DNA of 51,652 nucleotides, taken from NCBI GenBank assembly GCA_010692645.1, contig JAAHGS010000033.1, positions 1-51,652 on the forward strand, given 5' to 3'. Origin of the DNA: Symploca sp. SIO2E9. Lineage in GTDB: Bacteria > Cyanobacteriota > Cyanobacteriia > Cyanobacteriales > Coleofasciculaceae. The notes under the pieces are model-generated. The model ran no database searches and was not told the origin of the DNA. It worked only from the letters and a program-made list of their open reading frames with translations. The translations under genes and the position numbers were made by a program. Positions 28,503-37,468 of this stretch are shown piece after piece (the first letter of the stretch is position 1; every line of letters starts with the position of its first letter).

Positions 28503-29051
28503 GTTTACGGATACAGCACTTGCTGGGTAAGCCAAAAAAGGTGTGGTAAGAGTGGGGAATAGCAGATAAAAAAGCTAAAAGCCTTAATTATAGGGTAATT
28601 TTTGGGATACTTAGCTAGAAATCTCGCACTCTTTTTTTTGTCCAAAAATTGTCATTTATAGCAGTCGCCACAGCTGTTAGGACACTTTCTTTTTCCCTGT
28701 TCCCTGTTCCCTGTTCCCTCTTCCCTTTGAGTCAAAATCTACAATGTCCTAACCGACATGTCGGTTGCTATACCTTGATCGCTAAGCTCTCAATGGTATA
28801 ATGGCTTAGGGTAGTGTCTTAGCTTATTGCTTAGGTTTACTCCCCAAATGCCTCTGCTACCTTATTCGAGGCTAAATGGCTCTCCTAACAGAGAGTTGTT
28901 TTGCTATTATACATTTTTAATTGCGGCTAGAACCAAATATACAAGGTTTCTTTACAAAATTTTATCATTTTCAGAAAACAGGGAAATTCTTTGCCAAGCT
29001 TGAGAAAAATTATTTCTTCTCAGGCGAGAGCTTAATCTACCTTGACAACAG
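28503..29051. other. Intergenic region with repeat element copy B
   Basis: Apart from the TATAGC-ended repeat at 28657-28772 nothing gene-like is seen. The segment ends with the AT-rich promoter region of the pentapeptide kinase gene. Confidence 0.5.
28657..28772. repeat. TATAGC-ended interspersed repeat, copy B (MITE-like)
   Basis: The 116-bp element starts TATAGCAGTCGCCAC and ends GTCGGTTGCTATA, with an inner TTAGGACA / TGTCCTAA inverted pair; five heptamers of the GTTCCCT type fill the centre at 28692-28726. It matches copy A at 13653-13766 in its ends and plan but the heptamer differs, as if the array evolves independently inside a mobile frame. Confidence 0.6.
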
Positions 29052-29072
29052 TTGCCATCGAGACTAGGCCTA

Positions 29073-30668
29073 ATGAGGAATTATCAAAACTTTTACCGCC
29101 ACAACTATCAAGTCCAACAGGATTTAGGAGAAAATTGTGCCGGAGGTTGCTTGACTTATTTGGCAACACCTCTAGCTCAGGAGAAAACGGAAAATAAGCT
29201 TGTCTTGATCAAAGAATTTAAGTTTGGTCACTCAGGGACAAGCTGGGCAGATTATGAAGCCCATCAGCGGGAAAAGCAATGGCTACAGCAGCTCAATCAT
29301 CCCGGTATCCCTGGCTATCTCGATTCCTTTGAAACCTTAACCGGATTTTGCTTAGTACAAGAATATAAACAAGCTATCTCCTTAACAGAGCAAAGCTACT
29401 GGAAACCTGAAGAAGTTAAGGAAATTGCCATTGCCGTCTTAGAGATTTTAGTTTACCTACAACAGCAACATCCACCCCTAATTCACCGAGATATTAAACC
29501 TGAAAATATCTTGGTTGAGCAATGTTGGCATCACCCTGCTAACTCCTTACAGAATGGAGACTCAGAAAGAAACTATCAACTCCGAGCCTATTTAGTTGAT
29601 TTTGGACAAGCTTGTCAAGCCAATGGGGAGGCAGGTGCCGACAATGCTGTCAAAACTACGCTAGGATTGACACCACCAGAACAACTGCTTAACCAACCCC
29701 TGACAGCAGCCTACGATCTCTATGGTTTGGGCGCAACACTTATTTGCTTGCTGAGTGGGATGAAATCCACCGAAATTGGCAAATTAGTGGATCATGCTTA
29801 TCGCCTCCAATTTCAGCATCTGCTACCGCAGCTGAGTCAGCAGTTTTTAGAGTGGCTAGAAAAAATGGTCGCTCCTAATCTTAAGCATCGTTATTCCAAT
29901 GCAGCAGTAGCTTTGGCAGCCCTCAAGCCAATTTCCACAGTTAAGGATGTTAGTAACACTGAGATTTTTAGTCGCCCGATTAAAGGCAAAGCTCCATTGA
30001 CTCTGGTTGCCCTATCTGCCATTAGTCTTGTGGCTGGAATAGGTATAAATGCTGTAAGTTCTAATTCTCACTCTTTAGTTATCCATCAGTTAAAGACCAC
30101 ACATACATGTCCCGATTGTCATCTTCCAAATGCCAAGCTCGAGCATGCCGAACTCGAAGGTGCTAACCTCAAAGGTATCAACCTCGAAGGTGCCGAACTC
30201 GAAGGTGCCAACCTAGGGGATGCTTACATGAAAGTTGCTAACCTCAAAGGTGCAGATCTTTATGATGCTGACCTTTATGGTACCTATCTCTATGGTGCCA
30301 ACTTGGGGGGAGCAGATTTGACAATTAGCAACCTCGGTGGTGCCTACCTAAAACGTGCTGATTTAGAAAATGCTAAGCTTTATGGTTCTTATCTCGGAGG
30401 TGCTGATTTAGGGATGGCTAACCTTGAGAGGGCAGACTTAGAGGGTGCCTACTTGGGAAAGGCTAATTTGGGTGGAGCCTATCTCGGAGGTACTAACTTT
30501 AGGGATGTCAACCTCAAAGGGGCTAATCTGGCAAATGCGAATCTGGAGGGGGCTAACCTGGAAGGGGCTAACCTGGAGGGAGCCAACCTTAATGGTGCTA
30601 ATCTTAATGGTGTTAGGTTACATCGAACAATTATGCCTGATGGCACTATGGAATTTAGCAGAAGATAG
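29073..30668 (+). CDS. Ser/Thr protein kinase with C-terminal pentapeptide repeats
   Basis: The N-terminal Hanks-type kinase domain (about 10-290) has the ATP-binding Lys in LVLIKEFKF, HRDIKPENILVEQ catalytic loop and AYLVDFGQA (DFG). Its Gly loop is degenerate (LGENCAGGCLTYLA). A hydrophobic segment near 312-335 (LTLVALSAISLVAGIGINA) is a probable membrane helix, preceded and followed by basic or polar linkers; a CPDCHLPNAKLEHA motif then leads into about 30 pentapeptide units of the A(N/D)LXX type (about 345-520), which fold as a right-handed square beta-helix. An in-frame TTG at 29052 is possible, but ATG at 29073 is preferred. The substrate is unknown. Confidence 0.88.
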   Translation: MRNYQNFYRHNYQVQQDLGENCAGGCLTYLATPLAQEKTENKLVLIKEFKFGHSGTSWADYEAHQREKQWLQQLNHPGIPGYLDSFETLTGFCLVQEYKQAISLTEQSYWKPEEVKEIAIAVLEILVYLQQQHPPLIHRDIKPENILVEQCWHHPANSLQNGDSERNYQLRAYLVDFGQACQANGEAGADNAVKTTLGLTPPEQLLNQPLTAAYDLYGLGATLICLLSGMKSTEIGKLVDHAYRLQFQHLLPQLSQQFLEWLEKMVAPNLKHRYSNAAVALAALKPISTVKDVSNTEIFSRPIKGKAPLTLVALSAISLVAGIGINAVSSNSHSLVIHQLKTTHTCPDCHLPNAKLEHAELEGANLKGINLEGAELEGANLGDAYMKVANLKGADLYDADLYGTYLYGANLGGADLTISNLGGAYLKRADLENAKLYGSYLGGADLGMANLERADLEGAYLGKANLGGAYLGGTNFRDVNLKGANLANANLEGANLEGANLEGANLNGANLNGVRLHRTIMPDGTMEFSRR

Positions 30669-30794
30669 ATAGAGAACTCTACAGCCAAGACTAATGAAGT
30701 AGATGGGGAGATGGGGAGAGAGCTACTTGGTATTAAGCTCGATAAGCAGCGCTAAGATTTAATATTGTAAAGGAGTATAAAGCTGCTGTCGTTT

Positions 30795-33700
30795 ATGTCT
30801 GATTTTGCCGAGATTGCCAACGCCCAGTTAGCCAAGGGCAATAGCGGCAATCATTACCTCACCTCCAATCAGAATACCATTCGCATTCGGGGTGCTAGGC
30901 AGCACAACCTGAAAAATATTGATTTAGAACTGCCGCGTGATCGTTTAATTGTCTTTACTGGTGTTTCTGGTTCTGGGAAATCTTCCCTCGCTTTTGACAC
31001 TATCTTTGCTGAAGGACAACGCCGCTACATTGAGTCTCTTAGTGCCTATGCACGGCAATTCCTTGGTCAGTTGGATAAGCCAGATGTAGATGCAATTGAA
31101 GGCTTAAGTCCTGCTATATCAATTGACCAAAAATCGACCTCTAATAATCCTCGTTCTACAGTTGGTACAGTTACCGAGATTTACGATTATTTGCGGCTAT
31201 TGTTTGGTAGGGCAGGAGAACCTCACTGTCCTATCTGCGATCGCAATATTGCCCCTCAGACTATCGATGAAATGTGCGATCGCATTATGGAACTTCCTGA
31301 TCGTACCAAATTTCATGTTTTGGCACCTGTAGTCAGAGGTAAAAAAGGCACTCATAAGAAACTTTTGTCAAGTCTGGCGGCGGAAGGATTTGTACGCGTG
31401 CGAGTCGATGGCGAGGTTTTAGAACTCTCAGATGCGATCGAATTAAATAAAAATTATACACATAACATTGAAGTAGTTGTTGACCGACTGATTAAAAAGC
31501 CAGGTATTCAGGAACGCCTAACTGATTCTCTCTCTACTTGCCTGCGTCGTGCTAGTGGCATTGCAGTTATCGAAGTGTTATCTGATACCTCAGTGGGGTC
31601 ACTTCCAGCCGAAACAGATAATAGCAAGATACTTGTTACGGAAAAAAAAGCTAATAATTCCTATCAACAAAAACACCAAGAAATAGTTTTTTCTGAAAAC
31701 TTTGCTTGCCCGGAACATGGGGCAGTAATGGAGGAATTATCGCCGCGATTATTTTCTTTTAACTCTCCCTATGGCGCTTGTCCTAACTGTCATGGCTTGG
31801 GCAATCTGCGCAGCTTCTCTCCAGAACTTATTGTACCTGACCCTAGCCAAGCATTATATAGTGCGATCGCGCCTTGGTCCCAAAAGGATAATTCCTATTA
31901 CCTGTCAGTACTATACAGTCTCGGACAAGTATATGGTTTTGAACTCCAAACGCCCTGGAACAAACTAACTCTTGAACAGCAAGAGATTATTCTCCACGGT
32001 TGTGAAGAAAAGATTTTCATTGATGCCGATTCAGCTTATCGAGAGGAAAAAGGTTACTATCAGCATTACAAAGGAGTAATCCCTATTTTGGAACGTCAGT
32101 ATGCTGAAAGTAACTCCGAAACCTACAAACAAAAAATAGAGAGGTATATCGTATTTCAACCATGCCCAGTTTGTCATGGTAAACGCCTTAAACCTGAAGC
32201 CCTCTCAGTGCGGCTGGGACAATTCCGAATTACCGATTTAACTGAAAGTTCAATTCACCAATCTCTAGAACAAATTAATCAATTGCAGCTATCACCGCGC
32301 CAAGCTCAAATTGGTGAACTTGCCCTCAAAGAAATTAAAGGTAGACTGCAATTTTTGCTGGATGTAGGTTTAAATTATCTTACCCTAGACCGAGCCGCCA
32401 TGACTCTTTCTGGGGGAGAAGCTCAGAGGATTCGGCTAGCAACACAAATTGGTTCAGGTTTAACCGGTGTACTTTATGTCTTAGATGAACCGAGTATTGG
32501 TTTACACCAGCGGGATAATGGACGCTTACTTACTACTCTCAAAAAACTAAGGGATTTGGGTAATACCTTGATTGTCGTCGAGCATGATGAAGAGACAATT
32601 AATAGTGCCGATTACCTGGTTGATATTGGTCCGAAAGCTGGGATTCACGGCGGTGAAATTGTTGCCCAAGGAGACTTAGAGACCTTAATCACAACTGAGC
32701 ATTCTCTTACTGGTGCTTATTTATCAGGGCGAAGCTTAATTGCAACTCCTGCTCAGAGAAGAGAAGGCAATGGTCTAGCTTTATTACTAAAAAATGCCCA
32801 CCGCAACAATCTCAAACACATTGATGTAGAAATTCCTTTAGGCAAATTTGTCTGTATCAGTGGCGTTTCTGGTTCTGGGAAATCAACACTGGTTAATGAA
32901 TTACTTTATCCAGCTTTACAACATCACCTCAGTCGTAAAGTACCCTTTCCCAAACAGTTGGAGAAGGTTAAAGGATTAAATGCAATAGATAAAGCTATTG
33001 TAATTGATCAGTCTCCAATTGGTCGTACCCCTCGTTCTAATCCTGCTACTTATACAGGAGTATTTGATGTAATTCGTGAGGTATTTTCCCAAACTATTGA
33101 AGCCAAAGCTAGGGGTTACAAAGCGGGTAGGTTTTCTTTCAATGTTAAAGGTGGACGCTGCGAAGCTTGTAGCGGGCAAGGTGTCAATGTAATTGAAATG
33201 AACTTTCTGCCAGATGTCTATGTACAATGTGAGGTTTGTAAGGGAGCGCGTTACAATCGGGAAACTTTGCAGGTTAAGTTTAAGGGAAATTCAATTGCCG
33301 ATGTCTTAAATATGACTGTGGAAGAAGCCTTAGAGGTTTTTAAAAATATTCCGAGGGCGGCTAATAGATTACAAACCTTGTTAGATGTGGGTTTGGGTTA
33401 CATTCATTTAGGGCAACCGGCACCGACTTTATCCGGTGGGGAAGCGCAGAGGGTGAAGTTGGCAACAGAATTATCTCGTCGGGCAACAGGGAAGACACTT
33501 TATTTAATTGATGAACCGACTACTGGTTTGTCTTTTTATGATGTACATCAGCTGTTAAATGTGTTGCAGCGTTTGGTGGATAAAGGGAATTCGGTTTTAG
33601 TTATTGAACACAATTTAGATGTAATTCGTTGTTGCGATTGGGTAATTGATTTAGGTCCTGAAGGTGGGGATAAGGGTGGTGAGGTGATTGCGGTGGGTAC

Positions 33701-33806
33701 GCCGGAGGAGGTGGCAGAGAATAAAAATTCTTATACAGGGGAGTATTTGAAGGAAGTATTGAGGCAGCATCCACCAAAGGAAGTTACTATAAAAAATGTT
33801 AGTTAA
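30795..33806 (+). CDS. uvrA: Excinuclease ABC subunit A
   Basis: UvrA is the damage-recognition ATPase dimer of nucleotide excision repair. The 1003-aa protein has two ABC ATPase modules with Walker A GVSGSGKSSLAFDT and GVSGSGKSTLVNEL, two signature motifs LSGGEAQRIRLA and LSGGEAQRVKLA, and Walker B VLDEPSIGLH and LIDEPTTGLS. Zinc-binding Cys clusters include CPICD, CPNCHG, CPVCHGKRLKP and CEACSGQG...CEVCKGARYN. It is somewhat longer than E. coli UvrA (940 aa), owing to inserts in the first half, as often seen in cyanobacteria. ATG at 30795 is used; an AGGAG at 30771-30775 is 19 bp away, so the true start could be slightly upstream. Confidence 0.97.
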   Translation: MSDFAEIANAQLAKGNSGNHYLTSNQNTIRIRGARQHNLKNIDLELPRDRLIVFTGVSGSGKSSLAFDTIFAEGQRRYIESLSAYARQFLGQLDKPDVDAIEGLSPAISIDQKSTSNNPRSTVGTVTEIYDYLRLLFGRAGEPHCPICDRNIAPQTIDEMCDRIMELPDRTKFHVLAPVVRGKKGTHKKLLSSLAAEGFVRVRVDGEVLELSDAIELNKNYTHNIEVVVDRLIKKPGIQERLTDSLSTCLRRASGIAVIEVLSDTSVGSLPAETDNSKILVTEKKANNSYQQKHQEIVFSENFACPEHGAVMEELSPRLFSFNSPYGACPNCHGLGNLRSFSPELIVPDPSQALYSAIAPWSQKDNSYYLSVLYSLGQVYGFELQTPWNKLTLEQQEIILHGCEEKIFIDADSAYREEKGYYQHYKGVIPILERQYAESNSETYKQKIERYIVFQPCPVCHGKRLKPEALSVRLGQFRITDLTESSIHQSLEQINQLQLSPRQAQIGELALKEIKGRLQFLLDVGLNYLTLDRAAMTLSGGEAQRIRLATQIGSGLTGVLYVLDEPSIGLHQRDNGRLLTTLKKLRDLGNTLIVVEHDEETINSADYLVDIGPKAGIHGGEIVAQGDLETLITTEHSLTGAYLSGRSLIATPAQRREGNGLALLLKNAHRNNLKHIDVEIPLGKFVCISGVSGSGKSTLVNELLYPALQHHLSRKVPFPKQLEKVKGLNAIDKAIVIDQSPIGRTPRSNPATYTGVFDVIREVFSQTIEAKARGYKAGRFSFNVKGGRCEACSGQGVNVIEMNFLPDVYVQCEVCKGARYNRETLQVKFKGNSIADVLNMTVEEALEVFKNIPRAANRLQTLLDVGLGYIHLGQPAPTLSGGEAQRVKLATELSRRATGKTLYLIDEPTTGLSFYDVHQLLNVLQRLVDKGNSVLVIEHNLDVIRCCDWVIDLGPEGGDKGGEVIAVGTPEEVAENKNSYTGEYLKEVLRQHPPKEVTIKNVS

Positions 33807-33834
33807 GCTGATGGCTATTTGGAAGGAAGGCTAA

Positions 33835-35028
33835 ATGGATGATGAGGAATTGGCAATTCTTCTGAGGGATCTTGAATCAGATCGAGTAGAACGTAAAGCT
33901 TCAATATCTGACCGTAAAGTAATTCGTCAGGCTATATGCGCTTTTGCCAACGATCTATCAAACCACCAACAACCAGGAATTCTCTTTATTGGCGTCGATG
34001 ATGAGGGCAGTTGTGCTAACTTGTCAATTACAGATCAGCTTCTGATCACCCTATCAGATATGCGATCAGATGGTAATATCTTGCCTTTTCCATCATTAGT
34101 TGTCCAGAAGAAAACTATTGATGGATGTGAACTAGTAGTTTTAATTGTAGAACCATCAGATGCTCCCCCTGTGCGATTTAATGGGCGTGTCTGGGTACGT
34201 GTTGGTCCCCGTAAAGCAACTGCTACAAGAGAAGAAGAACGTCGTCTTTCTGAGAAACGACGCGCGAAAGATTTACCTTTTGATCTACAACCATTAGTAT
34301 CAGCTACAGTCGATGATCTCGATTTAGATATGTTCCGTCGAACTTATCTACCCTCATCCTTAGCTATCGAAATTATTGAGGAAAATCAACGCCCTATTGA
34401 GCAACAACTCACCTCTATGCGCTTCGCGACAGTTGGGCTACAACCCAAACCGACTGTACTGGGTATATTGGTGGTTGGTAATGAACCCAGACAATTTATT
34501 CCTGGTGCCTATATTCAGTTTCTGCGTATTGAAGGAACTGAATTAACTGACCCAATTAAAGACCAAAAAGAAATTAATGGGCCGCTTCTAGATGTACTGC
34601 GGAGGCTCGACGAAACGCTTCAAATTAATATTTCAATTGCCTCAGATATAACTGCCCAACCAGTTGAACTACAACAACCTGATTACCCAATAGTTGCTCT
34701 ACAACAACTAACGAGAAATGCCGTCATGCACCGCAATTACGAAACTACAAATGCGCCAGTGCGCATTACCTGGTTTAATGACCGTATTGAAATCCAAAAT
34801 CCTGGTGGGCCATTTGGTCAGGTTAATAAGCAAAATTTTGGTCAGCCAGGAGTAACAGACTATCGAAATCCTCACCTAGCTGAAGCTATGAAAAACTTAG
34901 GTTATGTGCAGAGATTTGGACTAGGACTTCAACTAGCACGACAGCACCTGCAGAAAAATGGTAATCCCTCCCCAGAATTGGTAGTAGATGATTCTCATGT
35001 GCTAGTCACAGTTAGGAGACACTCATGA
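33835..35028 (+). CDS. AlbA_2 / HATPase_c_4 (COG2865-type) protein
   Basis: The 397-aa protein has an N-terminal AlbA_2 (Schlafen-like) domain (about 10-125) with ESDRVERKASISD, GILFIGVDDEGS and the RFNGRVWVRVGPRKATAT motif, and a C-terminal GHKL-type ATPase segment (about 285-375) with LQQLTRNAVMHRNYE, FNDRIEIQNPGGPFG and a GLGLQLAR box. Such proteins are annotated as ATP-dependent helicase-like or transcriptional regulators and recur in defence islands; the biochemical role is not established. It starts 28 bp after uvrA (AAGGAAGG ribosome-binding site) and overlaps the next gene by 4 bp (ATGA), so it forms a unit with the ParA-type gene. Confidence 0.82.
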   Translation: MDDEELAILLRDLESDRVERKASISDRKVIRQAICAFANDLSNHQQPGILFIGVDDEGSCANLSITDQLLITLSDMRSDGNILPFPSLVVQKKTIDGCELVVLIVEPSDAPPVRFNGRVWVRVGPRKATATREEERRLSEKRRAKDLPFDLQPLVSATVDDLDLDMFRRTYLPSSLAIEIIEENQRPIEQQLTSMRFATVGLQPKPTVLGILVVGNEPRQFIPGAYIQFLRIEGTELTDPIKDQKEINGPLLDVLRRLDETLQINISIASDITAQPVELQQPDYPIVALQQLTRNAVMHRNYETTNAPVRITWFNDRIEIQNPGGPFGQVNKQNFGQPGVTDYRNPHLAEAMKNLGYVQRFGLGLQLARQHLQKNGNPSPELVVDDSHVLVTVRRHS

Positions 35029-36050
35029 ATACTCAATTTATAGCTTTCTTCAATAACAAAGGAGGAGTTGGGAAAACATCTTTAGTCTACCACTTGGCAT
35101 GGATGTACAGCAATCTAGGTCTTCGTGTGGTTGCAGTTGATTTAGATCCCCAAGCTAATCTAACATCTGCCTTTCTTGAAGAGGAACGCTTAGAAGAACT
35201 ATGGCCTGAGGGCAATCATCCCTACACAATTTTTGGTTGTGTACAGCCTTTGATTAGAGCCATTGGTGATATTGCCAACCCACATTTAGAATATGTAGAA
35301 CACCAACAGTCACTGTGGGAAACAAATTTAGCACTGTTAGTGGGAGATTTATCACTTTCGGGTTTTGAAGATCAACTCTCAGAAGTCTGGCCTAAGTGCA
35401 TGGATGGTGATGAACGTGCCTTTCGGGTAATATCAGCTTTTTGGAGAATGATGCAAAAGACAGCTATATCCCATCAAACTGATCTCATATTAATAGACTT
35501 AGGACCTAACTTAGGAGCAATTAACCGTGCTGCACTAATTGCCTCAGATTACGTTGTGGTGCCAATGTCACCGGATTTATTCTCTTTGCAAGGCTTGCGT
35601 AACCTTGGTCCTACCTTACGACGTTGGAGGAAAAACTGGCAAGATCGACTCCAACAGAATCCTGCGGATGACTTGGAATTGCCCAAAGGACGCATGCAGC
35701 CAGTCGGTTACGTTGTCTTGCAACACTCAGCGCGATTAGACCGTCCAGTAAAGGCATTCAACCGTTGGATTGCTCGCATCCCAAAAGTTTATCAGGAAGA
35801 TGTTTTAGATCAAACATTTAGTAATAATATTTCTGTGGCAGAAGACCCTAATTGTCTGGCTTTACTCAAGAACTATCAAAGCCTAATGCCTATGTCGCAG
35901 GAAGCTCACAAGCCTATGTTTTACTTAAAGCCTGCTGATGGAGCGATTGGGGCACATACCTTGGCTGTGAAAAAGGTCTATGAGGATTTTAAGCAGTTGG
36001 CTCACAAAATTGCAGAACAAACCGAAGTGAATATACCTTTGAAAGATTAG
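35025..36050 (+). CDS. ParA-family ATPase
   Basis: The 341-aa protein has the deviant Walker A KGGVGKTS at residues 13-20, the VVAVDLDPQANLTSAF strand, and a Walker B-like ILIDLGPNLGAINRAAL near 145-160. This is the ParA/MinD class of dimerising ATPases. No DNA-binding N-terminal helix-turn-helix and no ParB partner are present, unlike true partition loci, so a role in plasmid or chromosome segregation is not supported. Translational coupling with the AlbA_2 gene (4-bp overlap) suggests the two proteins act together. The stop is 19 bp from the convergent DNA methyltransferase gene. Confidence 0.85.
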   Translation: MNTQFIAFFNNKGGVGKTSLVYHLAWMYSNLGLRVVAVDLDPQANLTSAFLEEERLEELWPEGNHPYTIFGCVQPLIRAIGDIANPHLEYVEHQQSLWETNLALLVGDLSLSGFEDQLSEVWPKCMDGDERAFRVISAFWRMMQKTAISHQTDLILIDLGPNLGAINRAALIASDYVVVPMSPDLFSLQGLRNLGPTLRRWRKNWQDRLQQNPADDLELPKGRMQPVGYVVLQHSARLDRPVKAFNRWIARIPKVYQEDVLDQTFSNNISVAEDPNCLALLKNYQSLMPMSQEAHKPMFYLKPADGAIGAHTLAVKKVYEDFKQLAHKIAEQTEVNIPLKD

Positions 36051-36069
36051 AGATTCGAGCCTATTACTA

Positions 36070-37116
36070 TTATAAAGATAGCTGTACAGCAATTCTAGGT
36101 TTCCCTATCTCACTTGAAGACAATCGCTTGCTCGATTCCAAATAATTACGAACCATACCAGCAAGATGAAATGCGAATAAAGGCGAAACCGCATTACCCA
36201 CTTGATTAAAACAACTAGTTTCTGTACCCACAAATTCAAACCAGTCGGGAAAACTTTGCAAACGAGCAGCTTCTCTCAACAGTAAACGCCTTCGTCGCCC
36301 ATCCGGCAATTTAATCCTGTGCATATCACCAGTTGCTCCCGCTAAATTCCTACAGGTTAAAGTTCGAGCTGGCTTATCTAAATTAAGGTCACGGGGACGT
36401 TTGCAACATGAGGCTTTTTCATACTTAGCTACATACTTATCCATATTAGGTGTGAGAAATTTAGATTCAGGAGGAGCTTCAAAAGCCAATTCTCCTAAAG
36501 CTTCACCTGCACTTATTTTTTTCTCTAGTAACTGAGGGAATTTAAAGTTTCCTTGATGACCAACTACTATCAAGCGCTGACGGTTTTGAGGAACACCAAA
36601 ATCAACAGCGTTTAGTAACTTAATTTCAATCACATAACCCAAGGACTGAAGTACTTGAGTAATTTCATTTAAATACCACTTATTTCGATAAAGAAGACCG
36701 CGCACATTTTCAAAGAGCCAAATCTCAGGGCGAAGCCTTTTGACAGCACTAAGAAAAATAGGAAAGCCGTCTCGTGAATCTTTTAACCCTTTTTGCTTAC
36801 CACCCACACTAAAAGGTTGACAGGGTGGTCCACCAATTAATACAGGCGCAGCCAGTAAATCAGTTTCTGGGGTGAGGACAACTTGGATACATTTACCTTT
36901 TAAGTTTCTTCTATAAGTCGCACAGGAATCAGCGTCCATTTCCAAGCCGTGCGTCTCAAAACCTTGTGCCTCAAAACCAAGTGATAAACCACCACATCCG
37001 GCAAATAAATCAACTACCAATGGACTGTTAGATGCAGCCGGTTTGAGTACGTGGTTTATTTTTTCGATGTAGTTCATGTGTTCAAATATAGCGTTTCTCG
37101 AATAACTGACATACAC
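36070..37116 (-). CDS. DNA (cytosine-5-)-methyltransferase
   Basis: The 348-aa enzyme methylates cytosine C5 in a specific site. Ordered motifs are intact: I DLFAGCGGLSLGF (36-48), IV GGPPCQPFS with catalytic Cys99, VI FENVRGL, VIII QNRQRLIVVG, IX near ARTLTCRNLAG and X QVGNAVSPLFA. The target recognition region between VIII and IX is about 60-70 residues. No restriction endonuclease gene is recognisable nearby, so it is either an orphan or part of an unusual module with the AlbA_2-ParA pair facing it. ATG at 37116 is used; ATG at residue 14 (37077) is possible. A heptamer array starts 9 bp upstream. Confidence 0.93.
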   Translation of the reverse strand: MYVSYSRNAIFEHMNYIEKINHVLKPAASNSPLVVDLFAGCGGLSLGFEAQGFETHGLEMDADSCATYRRNLKGKCIQVVLTPETDLLAAPVLIGGPPCQPFSVGGKQKGLKDSRDGFPIFLSAVKRLRPEIWLFENVRGLLYRNKWYLNEITQVLQSLGYVIEIKLLNAVDFGVPQNRQRLIVVGHQGNFKFPQLLEKKISAGEALGELAFEAPPESKFLTPNMDKYVAKYEKASCCKRPRDLNLDKPARTLTCRNLAGATGDMHRIKLPDGRRRRLLLREAARLQSFPDWFEFVGTETSCFNQVGNAVSPLFAFHLAGMVRNYLESSKRLSSSEIGKPRIAVQLSL

Positions 37117-37124
37117 CTAGTTCT

Positions 37125-37180
37125 GTTCCCTGCTCCCTACTCCCTACTCCCTGCTCCCTACTCCCTACTCCCTGCTCCCT
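37125..37180. repeat. Eight-unit TCCCTRC heptamer array upstream of the methyltransferase start
   Basis: Eight 7-bp units (GTTCCCT, GCTCCCT and ACTCCCT variants) run without interruption. On the methyltransferase strand the array is a purine-rich AGGGAGC-type tract ending 9 bp before the start codon, so its copy number could affect promoter spacing or translation. Confidence 0.75.
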
Positions 37181-37270
37181 AAAACCAAGAAGTTTGTATC
37201 TCACTAAGAAAGAGAAGTGCTATATATACAACGAGTTTGAGTTTCCTGTTCATTATTATTATGTAATGAT

Positions 37271-37441
37271 GTTATTGAAGTTTTCTGCAACACGGGTGAG
37301 CGAAATTTTGGTTGGAATTTCAATTCTCCGCGTCTGGATCGTCTGCTTACTCCTTCCCCCACTCTTTTTTTCGCTCACCCCTGCAACACTATCTGATGAG
37401 TATGTGCGGTAGGATTTGTCTTTGATTTTCAGAATTTATGA
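37271..37441 (+). pseudogene. 3' relic of a Uma2 gene, interrupted by a MITE
   Basis: Joining the sequence on both sides of the element at 37294-37380 restores TTCTGCAACACTATCTGATG..., which aligns with the end of the intact Uma2 gene (TCCGGCAACGCTATCTGGTG... before 38044) through to the shared GAGAATTTATGA-like end at 37441. A one-base deletion shifts the frame. Only the last 70-80 bp of coding sequence remain recognisable. Confidence 0.7.
37294..37380. mobile_element. MITE-like element, copy 2 (12-bp TIRs, 9-bp target duplication)
   Basis: The 87-bp element begins GGGTGAGCGAAA and ends TTTCGCTCACCC, flanked by a perfect 9-bp duplication CTGCAACAC at 37285-37293 and 37381-37389. It is inserted in the Uma2 relic. 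Its interior matches copy 1 at 18654 apart from 17 missing bases and few substitutions, so both insertions look recent. Confidence 0.87.
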
Positions 37442-37468
37442 TTGAATTAACAGAGTTAGGCATTACTC

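Noticed and set aside
35025-36050. Plasmid partition system
   Set aside because: The ParA-type ATPase has no ParB partner, no centromere-like repeats and no replication gene nearby; context is chromosomal.
37194-37412. 72-codon frame spanning the MITE
   Set aside because: It reads through the mobile element and Uma2 relic, so it is accidental.
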